Source: an uncultured Victivallis sp. (GTDB lineage Bacteria > Verrucomicrobiota > Lentisphaeria > Victivallales > Victivallaceae). From it: 37,628 nt of DNA. Location of the stretch: positions 1 through 37,628 of the forward strand of contig CALXOA010000024.1 in assembly GCA_944389895.1 (NCBI GenBank), written 5' to 3'. Positions 1 through 9,800 of this stretch are shown here, in pieces. Under the pieces are notes generated by a model. It was not told the origin of the DNA, ran no database searches, and was given only the letters and a program-made list of their open reading frames with translations. A program made the translations under genes and the position numbers. Position 1 is the first letter of the stretch, and each line of letters opens with the position of its first letter.

Positions 1-3000
1 GGCAGGAAGCGTTTCCCGGGCAATGCCGTCAAAGGGATCGAAAATGATCTTCTCTCCGGCCGGAAAGAAGAGCGGTCCGATCACCTGTTTCCAGGCCGGC
101 CCTCCGGCAACCGGAATGACCAGCTCAAGTTCATACCAGTGACCGCCGTAGACCGGAAGCGTCTGTTCCCCGGGTTGAAGCTGGATGGTGCGGACATCTT
201 CAAAATCCTGCTCAACCGGTGCGTATTTCAACCTCCAGCTGACATTGCGGACCGTAAGAGTTCCGGAAACGCCCCCGACCACCTCACAGGCGATTGCGAG
301 TGGAACCAGATTCCAGGCGGCAACCCTTTGCCGGAGGGAGTCCGTAGCCATCTGCGATTCGACATCCGCCAGGCCGTCACAGAACTGCATTGCGGAGTCG
401 AAGAGTTCCTGATCGTAATTCCCGTAGGCCAGCACCACCGGGAAAAAACGGTAGTAGTTGTTGATGATGGAAATGTAGGGATGGACGACATACTCATTAC
501 CCGTATGATCCACGCTGTCGAAGAAGTCGAAAAAGCGCAGCAGAATATCCCTTTGCCGCGTCAGACAGGCCTTGATTTCCTCGAGAGAGTCATCCTGGTC
601 CAGAGCCAGCCACTGCATGGTCGCAAGACGCCCCAGCGTCAGCGAGACGGAAGACTGATGGTTCGACAGAAATCCCAGAGACGCCTCAAGTAACGCTTCC
701 GCCGCCACGCGATGCGAACTTTTGCTCTTGTCTTCCATATAGACCTTCCAGTGTTCTTCGGCCAGTTCACTCAATTTCTCATGAATATACACGTGCTCAA
801 AGGAATTTCCCCCGAATTTCTCGTCCAGAATCTGCGTGAGTTCTTCGCGCAACGCCAGCCGCTCGGAAGTGGTCAGTGTTCCGGAAACCTGTTGCAGAAT
901 TTCAAATTCAGCGGCCACCATCTCCTCCAGCAGCGCCCCGTCCACCACCGTAAACGTGATATTCGTCCCGCAGAGAGATTCGACTGCACTTTTCACCGCC
1001 GAAATAAAACTCGGTGCGGTGTACCCGGCAAGCTCAACCGGGTTGAAGAGATCCACAACCTGCTGCAGCTTGTCCGCATAGGAAATCGTCTCCGGTTTCC
1101 AGGTTTTCAGCACGAGCGGTGCGCTCCAGTCACTTGCCGTGCCATCGGCGTCGCGCCGGCGGATGGCATACCGGTACTCCATTCCGGGAATCAATCCACT
1201 GTCAGTGAACTCCGGCGTCAGCGAAATCCCGAGATCCGTTTCGCCGCGTCTGATTTCCCAGGTGGTACCTGCAGGCAGATCATCCGCAACTTCCCATCCA
1301 AGAGAGATCCGGGTATAGGAAACCTGCCGGTCAAACGGAGTCGGCGCCGGAACCCGCGTGGGATCGGTACCATTCAGGAACTCATGATAGTTATCCACCC
1401 CATCACCGTCGGAATCGTCTGTGGAGAGAGCCGGGAGATCGCCGAAGTAGTTCCGCATCCACTCGAAAAATTCCGCATGAGCGCTCTGATCGCCCGGTTC
1501 AACGAGAATCGGACGGCTCTCGGTGGAAAGTTCTCCGGCGGAGTTAAATGCCGCAACGGTATAGTTGTAGTTGCCATCGGGCGACGCCAGCCGGATGTTG
1601 TCGGCACGCCTTTCACTACCCGCCACGGTGGCAACAACCGTATCCCCGTTGAAAATCTTGAACCCCGCCGCTTCAAAGGCATCGGAATCAACCCAATCCC
1701 ACGACAGACTGAAAACGTCAATGTTTCGCTCAAATCCCAGATTGTACGGAAACCTGGAATCAGATACGACAATTTCAGCCACGGCTCCTCCGGTCCCCGG
1801 GGAGAGAACAGGATCGCCGTGAGTATCATAGACCACCTGCTGGTCTCCCTGCTGCGGGAAAAAAGGAAGTTTCATGACCAGATCATTTCCCCCGGAAACC
1901 GGAACATTTGCGGTGATTTCATAGATATGGCCTGCGTAAACCGGAACTTCCACCTCGCCATTCACCGAAATCGTCCGTTCCTCATAATACGGCTCGTCAG
2001 GAAAAAGATCCGGTTTCGTATCCGCGGTGACGTTTACAATGCGGATTGTACCGCCTCCGGGATTCTGCGCCGCATCCCGGAACCTGACCTTCACCCGGAT
2101 CAGCTCCCACGCTTCAATCCGTTCACGCCAGTTGCTCTCAAGAGATTCCCCGAACAACTCCTGACGCTTGATCGCACTGAACCGGGCCGCCAGGAAAGCC
2201 TGCTCCCGATAATCATCAGAGGTAAGCAGACGGGGAAAATATCTGAAGTATTGTGCACTTATGATACTGTAAATGAATTTTGCACTGTCACCGACCGAAT
2301 CCGGAAAGAAATCGAAGAAACGAAGTCTCTCCGCTGCCGACTCCGCAAGCGCATCCTCGATCTCATCAACGCTGCTCTCCGAAGTCAAATCCGCCGTTCT
2401 GAACGTCCCCAGACGATGAAGAGTATTTGCGACAAGACTCTCCTGATCGCTTAAAAAGTTCAGCGAAAAATCATACAGGATGGCCGCCGCCTGTTTATAT
2501 CCTCCCGCCCAGTGCTTTTCAGCAAGAGTCGTCAGCTTTTCCTGAATATAGACCTGCTCGATTGAATGTCCTCCGAATCCCTCCTGAAGACAGGCGTCCA
2601 GTTCCGCCTGGGCAGCGAGCCGTTCCGCATCCGTCAGGACCGGCACAGCCACCCCGATCAATTCCAGCTCGTCGGCAATCATCTGACTGATCAATTCCGT
2701 ATCGAAGGTGTTCAGCGTCAGGCTGCCGCCGGAGAGACTTTCAAATCCGGCTTTCACCGCGGCAAGCAGAGAAAAAGCGGTCAGATTTTCCACCGATATG
2801 TCATGCAGGGAATCGACAATACCCTCAACCTGTACATGCTGCGGAAACTCCACGGACTCAAAGGCCTTCACCTTCAACGGCTGGGATTGATCCGAAGCAT
2901 TTCCACCTACGGTGACCGCGTCGATCCGATATTCGTAACAATTACCCGGCGTCACGTCCGTATCGACAAACTTCCTCTCTACGGACCGGGCAATTTCGTC

Positions 3001-3186
3001 ACCGTCGCGATAGATCCGGAAATCAGCGATCTGGGTCTCATCTTCCGGATACTCCCAACTGATTGTGATCTTATGATAAGTTGCCCGTTCAAGCCTCAGA
3101 TTCTGTGGCGCCGATACAGAATCCTCTGCGAAAGCCGTTCCCAATGCCGCCAGTACCACCGCAAAGCATAATTTACGTAAAAACAT
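1..3186 (-). CDS. Large secreted Fn3 / calcium-repeat protein, C-terminus beyond the window
   Basis: Reverse-strand reading from the ATG at 3186 stays open for all 1,062 codons to the window edge, so the gene is incomplete at its 3' end. GGAAAGGA lies just upstream of the ATG. Residues 1-21 form a signal peptide (MFLRK, a hydrophobic stretch, AFA). A fibronectin type III-like module follows (about 25-105), then a roughly 345-residue unit (about 107-455), a second Fn3-like module (about 465-560), an acidic DxDxDG calcium-binding repeat of thrombospondin-3/EF-hand type near 589-610, a third Fn3-like module (about 611-700), and a second copy of the 345-residue unit (about 700 to the edge). The two units share, for example, GFGGHSIEQVYIQEKL and KFGGNSFEHVYIHEKL. 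I do not recognise the repeated unit. The architecture suggests an exported surface or matrix protein; the function is unknown. Long plus-strand ORFs here are antisense shadows. Confidence 0.85.
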   Translation of the reverse strand, partial: MFLRKLCFAVVLAALGTAFAEDSVSAPQNLRLERATYHKITISWEYPEDETQIADFRIYRDGDEIARSVERKFVDTDVTPGNCYEYRIDAVTVGGNASDQSQPLKVKAFESVEFPQHVQVEGIVDSLHDISVENLTAFSLLAAVKAGFESLSGGSLTLNTFDTELISQMIADELELIGVAVPVLTDAERLAAQAELDACLQEGFGGHSIEQVYIQEKLTTLAEKHWAGGYKQAAAILYDFSLNFLSDQESLVANTLHRLGTFRTADLTSESSVDEIEDALAESAAERLRFFDFFPDSVGDSAKFIYSIISAQYFRYFPRLLTSDDYREQAFLAARFSAIKRQELFGESLESNWRERIEAWELIRVKVRFRDAAQNPGGGTIRIVNVTADTKPDLFPDEPYYEERTISVNGEVEVPVYAGHIYEITANVPVSGGNDLVMKLPFFPQQGDQQVVYDTHGDPVLSPGTGGAVAEIVVSDSRFPYNLGFERNIDVFSLSWDWVDSDAFEAAGFKIFNGDTVVATVAGSERRADNIRLASPDGNYNYTVAAFNSAGELSTESRPILVEPGDQSAHAEFFEWMRNYFGDLPALSTDDSDGDGVDNYHEFLNGTDPTRVPAPTPFDRQVSYTRISLGWEVADDLPAGTTWEIRRGETDLGISLTPEFTDSGLIPGMEYRYAIRRRDADGTASDWSAPLVLKTWKPETISYADKLQQVVDLFNPVELAGYTAPSFISAVKSAVESLCGTNITFTVVDGALLEEMVAAEFEILQQVSGTLTTSERLALREELTQILDEKFGGNSFEHVYIHEKLSELAEEHWKVYMEDKSKSSHRVAAEALLEASLGFLSNHQSSVSLTLGRLATMQWLALDQDDSLEEIKACLTRQRDILLRFFDFFDSVDHTGNEYVVHPYISIINNYYRFFPVVLAYGNYDQELFDSAMQFCDGLADVESQMATDSLRQRVAAWNLVPLAIACEVVGGVSGTLTVRNVSWRLKYAPVEQDFEDVRTIQLQPGEQTLPVYGGHWYELELVIPVAGGPAWKQVIGPLFFPAGEKIIFDPFDGIARETLPA

Positions 3187-3273
3187 GATTCGTCCTTTCC
3201 GGGTGATATATGTTTTTTTTCAAATGATCAGAGAAACATCAGACGACGAGTTGGAGAAGTGAGAAATTCCGCC

Positions 3274-3906
3274 TCAACGCGAGGAAATCCGCAACAGGTT
3301 CTTATCGCCCTTCCGGCGTAGAAGCAGCAGGAAGGCAAGCAAAGATGCCGGGAGAATTGACAGATTCCCCACATATCTGGAATATCTCAAATACACCAGC
3401 GGTTCCTGCCCCATCCAAAGAGCCGCCACCGGCAGCAACGCTCCGAAAAACATCGATATTCCAAGAGAGAACAACAGAAAGCGCCAGTAATATTGAAACC
3501 AGCTCCAGAACTTGCCCCGCAGAACAGGCAACCCTGTCCTTATGGACAAACAAATGTGTGCCTTCCCCAGAGGCCGGTTCAGGATGTACCAGAAAACCGC
3601 AAAAGAAGCTACGGCATTCATCAGAGAAGAGTAAACGAATGTGACGAGAAAAAGAACTCCCGTCCCTCCCACAATCCGGAACAGGAGATTCAGAAAATAT
3701 CCCCCGGCCAGCAGCAGCCCAGTCCATAACACTGCATACCTCCAGAAAAAACACCACCAGAGACAAACGACGGCATATCCATCGATCGCCCGAGGTGATC
3801 CTGACTCCGTCCGGGGTTCCTTTTTCACTTGATACGTTCCCTGTACAAAAATTTTACCGTGTTCAGGAGGCATGTTTCCGGTATCTATAGTAACACAGAT
3901 TTTCAT
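3274..3906 (-). CDS. Four-helix membrane protein of unknown function
   Basis: A 210-residue protein. I chose the ATG at 3906 over a TTG one codon upstream; neither has a good ribosome-binding site, and an ATG 12 codons further in is a possible alternative. The first 45 residues are hydrophilic and contain no signal peptide. Four hydrophobic segments follow, at about 56-78, 82-108, 139-164 and 181-197, and the protein ends in a short basic tail (RRKGDKNLLRISSR). It is encoded 87 bp upstream of the large secreted Fn3 protein on the same strand, so the two may be co-transcribed. I do not recognise the family. An accessory role in export or anchoring of its neighbour is possible but only inferred from position. 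Confidence 0.65.
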   Translation of the reverse strand: MKICVTIDTGNMPPEHGKIFVQGTYQVKKEPRTESGSPRAIDGYAVVCLWWCFFWRYAVLWTGLLLAGGYFLNLLFRIVGGTGVLFLVTFVYSSLMNAVASFAVFWYILNRPLGKAHICLSIRTGLPVLRGKFWSWFQYYWRFLLFSLGISMFFGALLPVAALWMGQEPLVYLRYSRYVGNLSILPASLLAFLLLLRRKGDKNLLRISSR

Positions 3907-4004
3907 CAATGCAAATTTAAAATCAATATAAATAATAATTAAAAATTTAATAAATATTATTTTTTTATATTTATATTAATATAATATATATAAAATAAAA
4001 ATAA

Positions 4005-4018
4005 TTTACTATTTACTA
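4005..4018 (-). promoter_or_regulatory. Candidate operator: two TAGTAAA copies on the minus strand
   Basis: TTTACTA occurs at 4005-4011 and 4012-4018, which reads as AGTAAATAGTAAA on the minus strand. The same 7-mer, in the other orientation and 12 bp apart, follows the regulator promoter at 4290-4308. The site is about 100 bp upstream of the minus-strand membrane-protein gene. A role as operator for the adjacent GntR-type regulator is inferred; in so AT-rich a block a chance match is possible. Confidence 0.35.
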
Positions 4019-4251
4019 AATATAAAAAATCAAACAACCATACCTCTCTCTTCATTCCATTGCAATTTCGCAATCCCCTTTTTTCACGAACCACGGCAGA
4101 TCATGCCACATCTGCAGAAAGGTCGATCACATGGAAGAAAGATCAGGCGGAACCTTTCGGAGAAACGTTACACTCCACATGAATCAGGCCGTCAGGCTGC
4201 AACCGTCACCTCTCCGGGAAAAGATATTCTCTACTTTTTTTAAAAGAACTC

Positions 4252-4280
4252 TTGACATTCGCTTTGCCTTTTGGTATAAT
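4252..4280 (+). promoter_or_regulatory. Near-consensus sigma-70-type promoter of the regulator gene
   Basis: TTGACA (4252-4257) and TATAAT (4275-4280) are separated by exactly 17 bp, a full match to the consensus. The first downstream gene is the GntR-type regulator starting at 4336. The ATAGTAAA repeats just after the -10 box would lie over the transcription start, a usual place for a repressor site. Confidence 0.8.
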
Positions 4281-4288
4281 ATTCTCAG

Positions 4289-4308
4289 ATAGTAAATCAA
4301 ATAGTAAA
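4289..4308 (+). promoter_or_regulatory. Candidate operator: direct ATAGTAAA repeats
   Basis: ATAGTAAA occurs at 4289-4296 and again at 4301-4308 (12-bp period), with a partial third ATAG at 4311. The position just downstream of the -10 box suits autoregulation by the winged-helix protein encoded next. Binding is inferred. Confidence 0.45.
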
Positions 4309-4335
4309 CAATAGAAAAATTCAGGTAAACAAACC

Positions 4336-5385
4336 ATGCCCAGATGTTCTGCGGATGTTTCCGAGTACATGAAGATTCGGCGCTATGTGATGACCCTGAT
4401 TCTCCGTGCCGGAACGAAGAAGACGCTGCTGCCCTCGATTCAGGAGCTGGCGAACCAGTTCGCAGTCAGCCGACCGACCGTCTGTAAAGCCATGAAAACC
4501 CTTACCGAACAAGGTTTCGTAATCGGCAAGCGGGGCCTTGGATCTTTTACAAATCCAGAAAAGCGTTCCATCGTATTCGACAATTCAGAGCAATTCCGGC
4601 GTCAACCGATCATCGGGATCGTCATCGGGGATGGTATGATCGTACATTATGACTACTATTTCGCCCTGATCCTCTCGGAGCTTTTGAAAGCGGTGGTGAC
4701 ACTGCCGTCCATCATTCACCTGGTGCCGATCAGCAGTACGGAAGTGGATAACATCTGCCGCACCATCGAAAACGAACAGCTCGACGGCCTCATCTGTCAT
4801 CAACCCTCGCAGAAAATGTTTCAGGCTGTGCAGCAGATGTCCAGGAAGGGACTTCCGGTTGTAGTCGGCGAGTATCCTGAAGATTTTCCCGCTTCGGTAC
4901 TGCTGGATTATGAGAGATTCGGTTATGAGTGCGGGAAAGAACTGCTGGCAGAAGGCCGGTACAACATCGCCTACTGTCTGAACCGGCCTCCATGGGACGC
5001 CCCGTTGAACGGCTTGCGCCGCGCCTTCCGGGAAGGCGGGCGGACGCTGAATGAAAATCTGGTGTTCAAGGATCCGGGTACTTATCTGGACGATCTGCGG
5101 AAACTGGTTCGTTTCGGCGTTCCTCTGGATGCGGTATACTGCACCTTTTCCGATCTCCGTTCCATCGGGGATCTGCTTGAAAAAGAGAATCCGGCCATCT
5201 GGAAAAAATGTCTGCTTGTGGAGTCGGCTTTCTCCGCCGCACCTTCCGCGTCGTTCCGGCGTATTCTCTATGACGTGCCGTTTGAACAATACAGCACCGC
5301 TCTGGTTTCATGTCTGAAATCACTGATGGCGAAAAAAACAGTTGTACCGGTCCGAATCCCTTTGATTATGAGAAGAATTTCATGA
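4336..5385 (+). CDS. GntR-type winged-helix regulator with LacI-like sensor domain
   Basis: A 349-residue transcription factor. Residues about 15-75 form a GntR-family winged helix: the recognition-helix segment reads ELANQFAVSRPTVCKAMKTL and is followed by the wing around GKRGLGSF. Residues about 90-340 resemble the periplasmic-binding-protein fold of LacI/GalR sensors, beginning at PIIGIVIGDGMI. Such hybrids usually sense a sugar and control the neighbouring catabolic genes. It heads a same-strand cluster of pseudopilin-like protein, secreted protein and GH2-like protein, with 24 bp to the next gene. The promoter is near consensus and carries ATAGTAAA repeats that may be its own operator. 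No clear Shine-Dalgarno is visible before the ATG; an internal ATG at residue 12 is an alternative start. Confidence 0.85.
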   Translation: MPRCSADVSEYMKIRRYVMTLILRAGTKKTLLPSIQELANQFAVSRPTVCKAMKTLTEQGFVIGKRGLGSFTNPEKRSIVFDNSEQFRRQPIIGIVIGDGMIVHYDYYFALILSELLKAVVTLPSIIHLVPISSTEVDNICRTIENEQLDGLICHQPSQKMFQAVQQMSRKGLPVVVGEYPEDFPASVLLDYERFGYECGKELLAEGRYNIAYCLNRPPWDAPLNGLRRAFREGGRTLNENLVFKDPGTYLDDLRKLVRFGVPLDAVYCTFSDLRSIGDLLEKENPAIWKKCLLVESAFSAAPSASFRRILYDVPFEQYSTALVSCLKSLMAKKTVVPVRIPLIMRRIS

Positions 5386-5409
5386 CGGAAGAAGAAAGGA
5401 GTGTGAATT

Positions 5410-6090
5410 ATGAGGAAGAATTTTACATTGATTGAACTTCTCGTCGTAATTGCGATCATCGCGATTCTCGCCGCGATATTGCTGCCGGCACTCAACAAGT
5501 CACGCGCCAAGGCGAGAGACATCAAGTGTCTGGGCAACCTCCGGCAGTTGATGTTCGGGTGCATCGCGTATTCCGAAAGCAACAACGGCTGCTGTCCGCC
5601 GTACTGGGTCAACGGGCTGCCGTCATGGCCGGGGTTGATCATGCCGTATGTGACCGGCAGCCAGCAGTCCACTGACATGGTGGTCCAAGAAAACGGGACC
5701 TATCGGGTGATCCATCCGATCTTCGCCTGTCCGGCCACCGTTCCTGCCACCGGGACCAAGAAATATGTACTCAGCAACAACTACGGAACCAACTGGAACA
5801 TGTCTTATCCGTTCTCAGCCCAAGCTAACATCTTCTTCAAACGGGTCAGAAAACCCAGCGAAAGACTCTTCATGGCGGATCGGACAGGCACCGGCTCAAC
5901 CGGCGAGAATGAACTGATCGCCGTCATCAGTCTTTCCGATCTGGGGCTGCGCCACCAGTCGGAACGCGGCTGCAACACCGCGTTTGTGGACGGGCATTCC
6001 CGTGGGATGCTCTACCAGGAGGTACAAACCATTCATACCATCCAGAGTGGTTACATGGGGTATTTCTGGGGACGGGACAGTCGGGATTGA
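5410..6090 (+). CDS. Pseudopilin-like protein (prepilin N-terminus, H-x9-DG tail)
   Basis: A 226-residue protein after a strong AAGGAG site. The N-terminus (MRKNFTLIELLVV and on through about residue 30) is the type IV prepilin cleavage/methylation segment and hydrophobic helix, with the conserved Glu at +5 of FTLIE. Near the C-terminus, HQSERGCNTAFVDGH fits the H-x9-DG signature typical of the DUF1559-like families expanded in Planctomycetota and Lentisphaerota. The residue before the cleavage site is Asn rather than the usual Gly. It lies between the GntR-type regulator and a secreted protein plus GH2-like gene, so a role in displaying or assembling a glycan-handling complex is plausible but not shown. 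Confidence 0.85.
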   Translation: MRKNFTLIELLVVIAIIAILAAILLPALNKSRAKARDIKCLGNLRQLMFGCIAYSESNNGCCPPYWVNGLPSWPGLIMPYVTGSQQSTDMVVQENGTYRVIHPIFACPATVPATGTKKYVLSNNYGTNWNMSYPFSAQANIFFKRVRKPSERLFMADRTGTGSTGENELIAVISLSDLGLRHQSERGCNTAFVDGHSRGMLYQEVQTIHTIQSGYMGYFWGRDSRD

Positions 6091-6128
6091 GCCGCCGGCC
6101 GGGGCGCAATGAACAAAGAGGAAAATTC

Positions 6129-6716
6129 ATGAAAAAGCAGTATTTCCACACTATTGTGATCCTGCTCACGGGTCTTTCCCTGAGTGCGGTGGAATTTCAT
6201 TACCAGTTTGACGCGGAAAAAGATCCCTGTGAAGTATTCAAAAGCAACAAAGGGCCGATGACGACACTGGAGCCTTATGACGAAGTATGGATTCTCAAAA
6301 ACCAGAACGTCAACGCCGGCCTGATGCTCTGGAAGACCATGCGGACGGGGCAACTCACATTCCGGGGAGGCCTCTTTCAGGGAGGCCTGCGGATCTACGC
6401 ACTCCACGAGCCCCGGGAAGGGAAAGGCGTCGGCCTGTTCATCCCATCCGCCTGGAAAAAAGAACTCAAACTCATTTCGACTCTGTCGGGCAAAACGGAA
6501 GTGCTTGCCGAGGGCGTATTGAACGATTCGCCCGCCAAACTCGACCTCACCCTGAAAATTTCGGATCAACAGATCGAAGCCTGGAGCGGAGACAGGAAGA
6601 TCTGTGAAGCTCCCCTGCCCGCCGGGGTAAAGCGAGGGAGTTTCTACATTCAGGGCACCTGGGGAACACAACTCAAACTGACGGCATTTTCGATCGAAAG
6701 TCCCGATCTGCGCTGA
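6129..6716 (+). CDS. Small secreted protein of unknown function
   Basis: A 195-residue protein. I chose the ATG at 6129 because AGAGGAAA precedes it and it begins a clear signal peptide (MKKQYFHTIVILLTGLSLSA); an upstream TTG that overlaps the previous stop codon gives no signal peptide. The mature part is rich in alternating hydrophobic/polar stretches and aromatic residues, as in beta-sandwich domains such as laminin-G or DUF1080-like folds, but I cannot assign a family. No catalytic motif is visible. It lies 38 bp after the pseudopilin-like gene and 87 bp before the GH2-like gene, most likely in one operon, so a carbohydrate-binding role is a reasonable inference. Confidence 0.7.
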   Translation: MKKQYFHTIVILLTGLSLSAVEFHYQFDAEKDPCEVFKSNKGPMTTLEPYDEVWILKNQNVNAGLMLWKTMRTGQLTFRGGLFQGGLRIYALHEPREGKGVGLFIPSAWKKELKLISTLSGKTEVLAEGVLNDSPAKLDLTLKISDQQIEAWSGDRKICEAPLPAGVKRGSFYIQGTWGTQLKLTAFSIESPDLR

Positions 6717-6803
6717 TTGCCGTCCTTTCAGAAACACACACCGGCGGCCGGACAGTGCGCCCCGGATCAGAGTTCATCCACATCTAAACCGGAAAGTAGA
6801 ATC

Positions 6804-9800
6804 ATGAGAAAGATGACGCTCTCAGTCGCTCTGCTTCTGAGCGTTCCGCTTGCTGCCGCGGAACTGTTCCGCATCGATTTCCCCGATGCCGGAAGCATCG
6901 AAAAATTTCCCATCTGGCAGAACAAGAGCAAGGTTGTCCGTTCCTATGCTCCCGGGGTCGTACCAGATTCCACTGTAAAAGGCTCGGTCAAATTCGTCGT
7001 GGAGACCGGGAGGAATCACAGTGCGGAATCAACTCCGGTTTTTCCGGCCAAAGTAAAAATCATCTCCGGCGAACGGTATCGTCTCCGGGTTCGCCTGATG
7101 AGTCCGGAAAAGCTCACATTCGCCTTCCATCTTCTGCTGGATAAGGCTCCCTGGACCCGTCTCTCGGACCATGCCACGGCCCGGGTCGTCACGGAACCGG
7201 GCAAGTGGCAGACCGCAACAATGGAATTTAACGCCGATTTCGACGTCAACGGCAGTGTGCGGGCACCGGCCTTCTTCCTGGGCGAACTGACTCCCGGACA
7301 GACCCTCTATGTTGCCGACGCGGTGCTGGAAGGGCCGGATCATCCACCGGTCCGGCTCTTCTCGTTCGCCGACGAGCCGATGTTGAAAAACCCCTCCTCC
7401 AGAAAAAATTGGAGCTATTCCGCCGCCTGGAAGCAGAAGAACGGCCTTCGTGAAACGGTCTCCCTGTGCGGACTGTGGGATTTCGCCCCCGCCGAGAGCG
7501 ACCGGACACCGATGCCCGCCCCCGGCGCCGAAGAATGGGCGAATTTCGTGGTTCCCGGCCACTGGCGCGGCGGCAATATCAGCAATTTCGTCCACGCCGG
7601 CGACGGGAAGCCGATCTCCGAATTCAAGGGCAAGCCGATCCGGAACATCTTCCACGCCTGGTATAAACGCACACTCGACGTACCGGCAGAATGGCGGGGC
7701 GACAAAGTTATATTGCAGTTCAACCGCATCGACGCCGGAGGAGAGTTCTTCCTCAACGGGAAAAAGCTCGGCGATTCCTCCGGCTTCATTTTGGAAAAGG
7801 AAGGCTCCTTCGATGTCACCGACCTGCTCCGGTACGGGGAGAAGAACGAGTTCAGCCTCCGCGTCGACACCGATGAGACACGGAAGGGGGGCATCATGGG
7901 GTACGTCTATTTGAAACGCATCCCGACGAGGAATTTCGGATCTCCCCATGTCACGACCAGTTTCACCAACCGGAACATCACTCTCGCCTTCCGTAATCCG
8001 ACCGCCCGGAGCGGTATGCTCGAAGCGGTCATCCGCGATGCGAAGACCGGCGAGAAAGTCTTCCGGAAAGACGCCATTCCCTTCCACGGAGAACCGCTCC
8101 GGTTCGACTTCATCACGCCCAAACTCTGGAGTCCGGAGTCGCCTGATCTCTACTATCTGGATCTCACGCTCACGGAAGACGGGAAAACCATCGACGCAAC
8201 GACAATCCGGTTCGGTTTTGCGGAGTTCGCAGTACAGGGGCCGGACTATCTGTTGAACGGCAGGAAAATCAACCTCTTCTGCGACACCGCCTACGACGGC
8301 GGTTACTGGACGGTCGATTGGAAGATGGGGCCGGAACACCTCCGGCGGGAACTCAGAACAATGCGGGCAATGAATCTCAACGCCGCCTATTTCCACCCCG
8401 ACATGCCCAAAGAACTCCTCGACATCTTCGACGAAGAGGGAGTTCTGCTGATCGGAGCCAGCCACATTCCCTACAACGATCATATGAAACTTTCGGACGA
8501 AGAAGCTCTCAACGTGTTCCGCCGGAAGATCGCCGAACTCAAATCCTCCGACCGTTACGACAACCATCCCTCCCATGCGGCATTCCTGATCGACGTCTGG
8601 TACAACTTCCACTCCGGGACCACCAACCCCGAATACATCGGGCTCAGGGACGGCACGAAGAGTTACCCGGCCTTCGACCGGAACGGTGCGACGATCGTCA
8701 GGGAAAACCGTGACCCCAATCTGGAAGGGGAACGCGGCGCACGCAAGAAAAGGCTCGACCGGATCGCACAACTCTTCAAGGAGAATTTCCCCGGGAAACT
8801 GGTGTTGACCGGCGGTTCCGGCGAAGTGGGAGATGCCTATGCCGCCCACGCCTATCATACCTGGGGAGCACCTTACGAGGAGCTGCGGGCACTATTCCGC
8901 CGCTACAGCCTCCAAAGGGAAGTGCCGATCTTCGTCGGAGAACACAACATTCCCTATCCGGGCAGCCTCTATTCGATCTTCAACTTCTCCGCGGCGGGAG
9001 CCGACCCGTTGTCGATGGAAAACTTCGCCCGGTATGCCGGCAACGACGGTTACCGGTGGCGGGCCATCTACGGGCGCCGGGCACTGCATGATTACGGTCC
9101 GATGAGTGTCCAGGACAGCCGGACCGACCGTGACCGCGACGGCTCCTATCATATCACCAGCGACCTTTATTGTGAATTGTTGAACCGTTCCCTGAATACC
9201 ATCATTCCCGGCTGGCGGCTCTCGGGAGTCAACGGCATCGGATTCTTCGGTTACGTACTCGGCGGACACTTCGCTCTGGCCGGACGCTCCGTACCGCGCT
9301 ACCGGGAACTCCCCGACGATCTCTCCCGGCCGGATTTCTACCCGGAATACCTTCCCGGCGGAGCATCGCCCGATGGATTCGGAAATTTCGATGCGGTATT
9401 CCGCCTCAAGCCGACGCTTGCGGCAGCCTCTCTGCTTCGAGTCACGGCACCGCTCTTCACCGAGTTCTGCGAAGTCGGCGAAGATCCATACGGAATCGAC
9501 CATGCCTGGTTCGGCGGGGAGACGCTCCGGAAAAAACTGCTCGTCATCAACGATTCCGCACAGAAACGCGAATTCGACTGCCGCGTGACACTGCGGACGG
9601 CAAACAACGATGTACTCGCTTCCTTCAGCCGGAAGCTCCGGCTCGCCCCCGGGAGCCGGGATACCATTCCAGTCGAAATACCGCTGCCAGCGGTCGTTTC
9701 CCGGCGGAACATCCGGCTTCAGGCACTCGTTTCGGACGGAGAACTCAAGGCCTATGCAACCCTCCCGATCGAAATCTTCCCGCAACCGGAAGCCATCAAA

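Larger units (their letters stand above)
3907..4335. other. Divergent intergenic region with an extremely AT-rich block
   Basis: This 429-bp gap separates the minus-strand membrane-protein gene from the plus-strand regulator. About 3910-4030 is almost pure A/T, unlike the GC-rich genes around it. Two overlapping TTTACTA copies sit at 4005-4018, and direct ATAGTAAA repeats lie at 4289-4308 next to the regulator promoter. I see no gene between 4030 and 4250. Confidence 0.6.

Noticed and set aside
139..3171. Long plus-strand ORFs (184, 580 and 201 residues)
   Set aside because: They lie opposite a continuous minus-strand frame with a signal peptide, Fn3-like modules and an internal duplication; their own translations have no recognisable domains or ribosome-binding sites.
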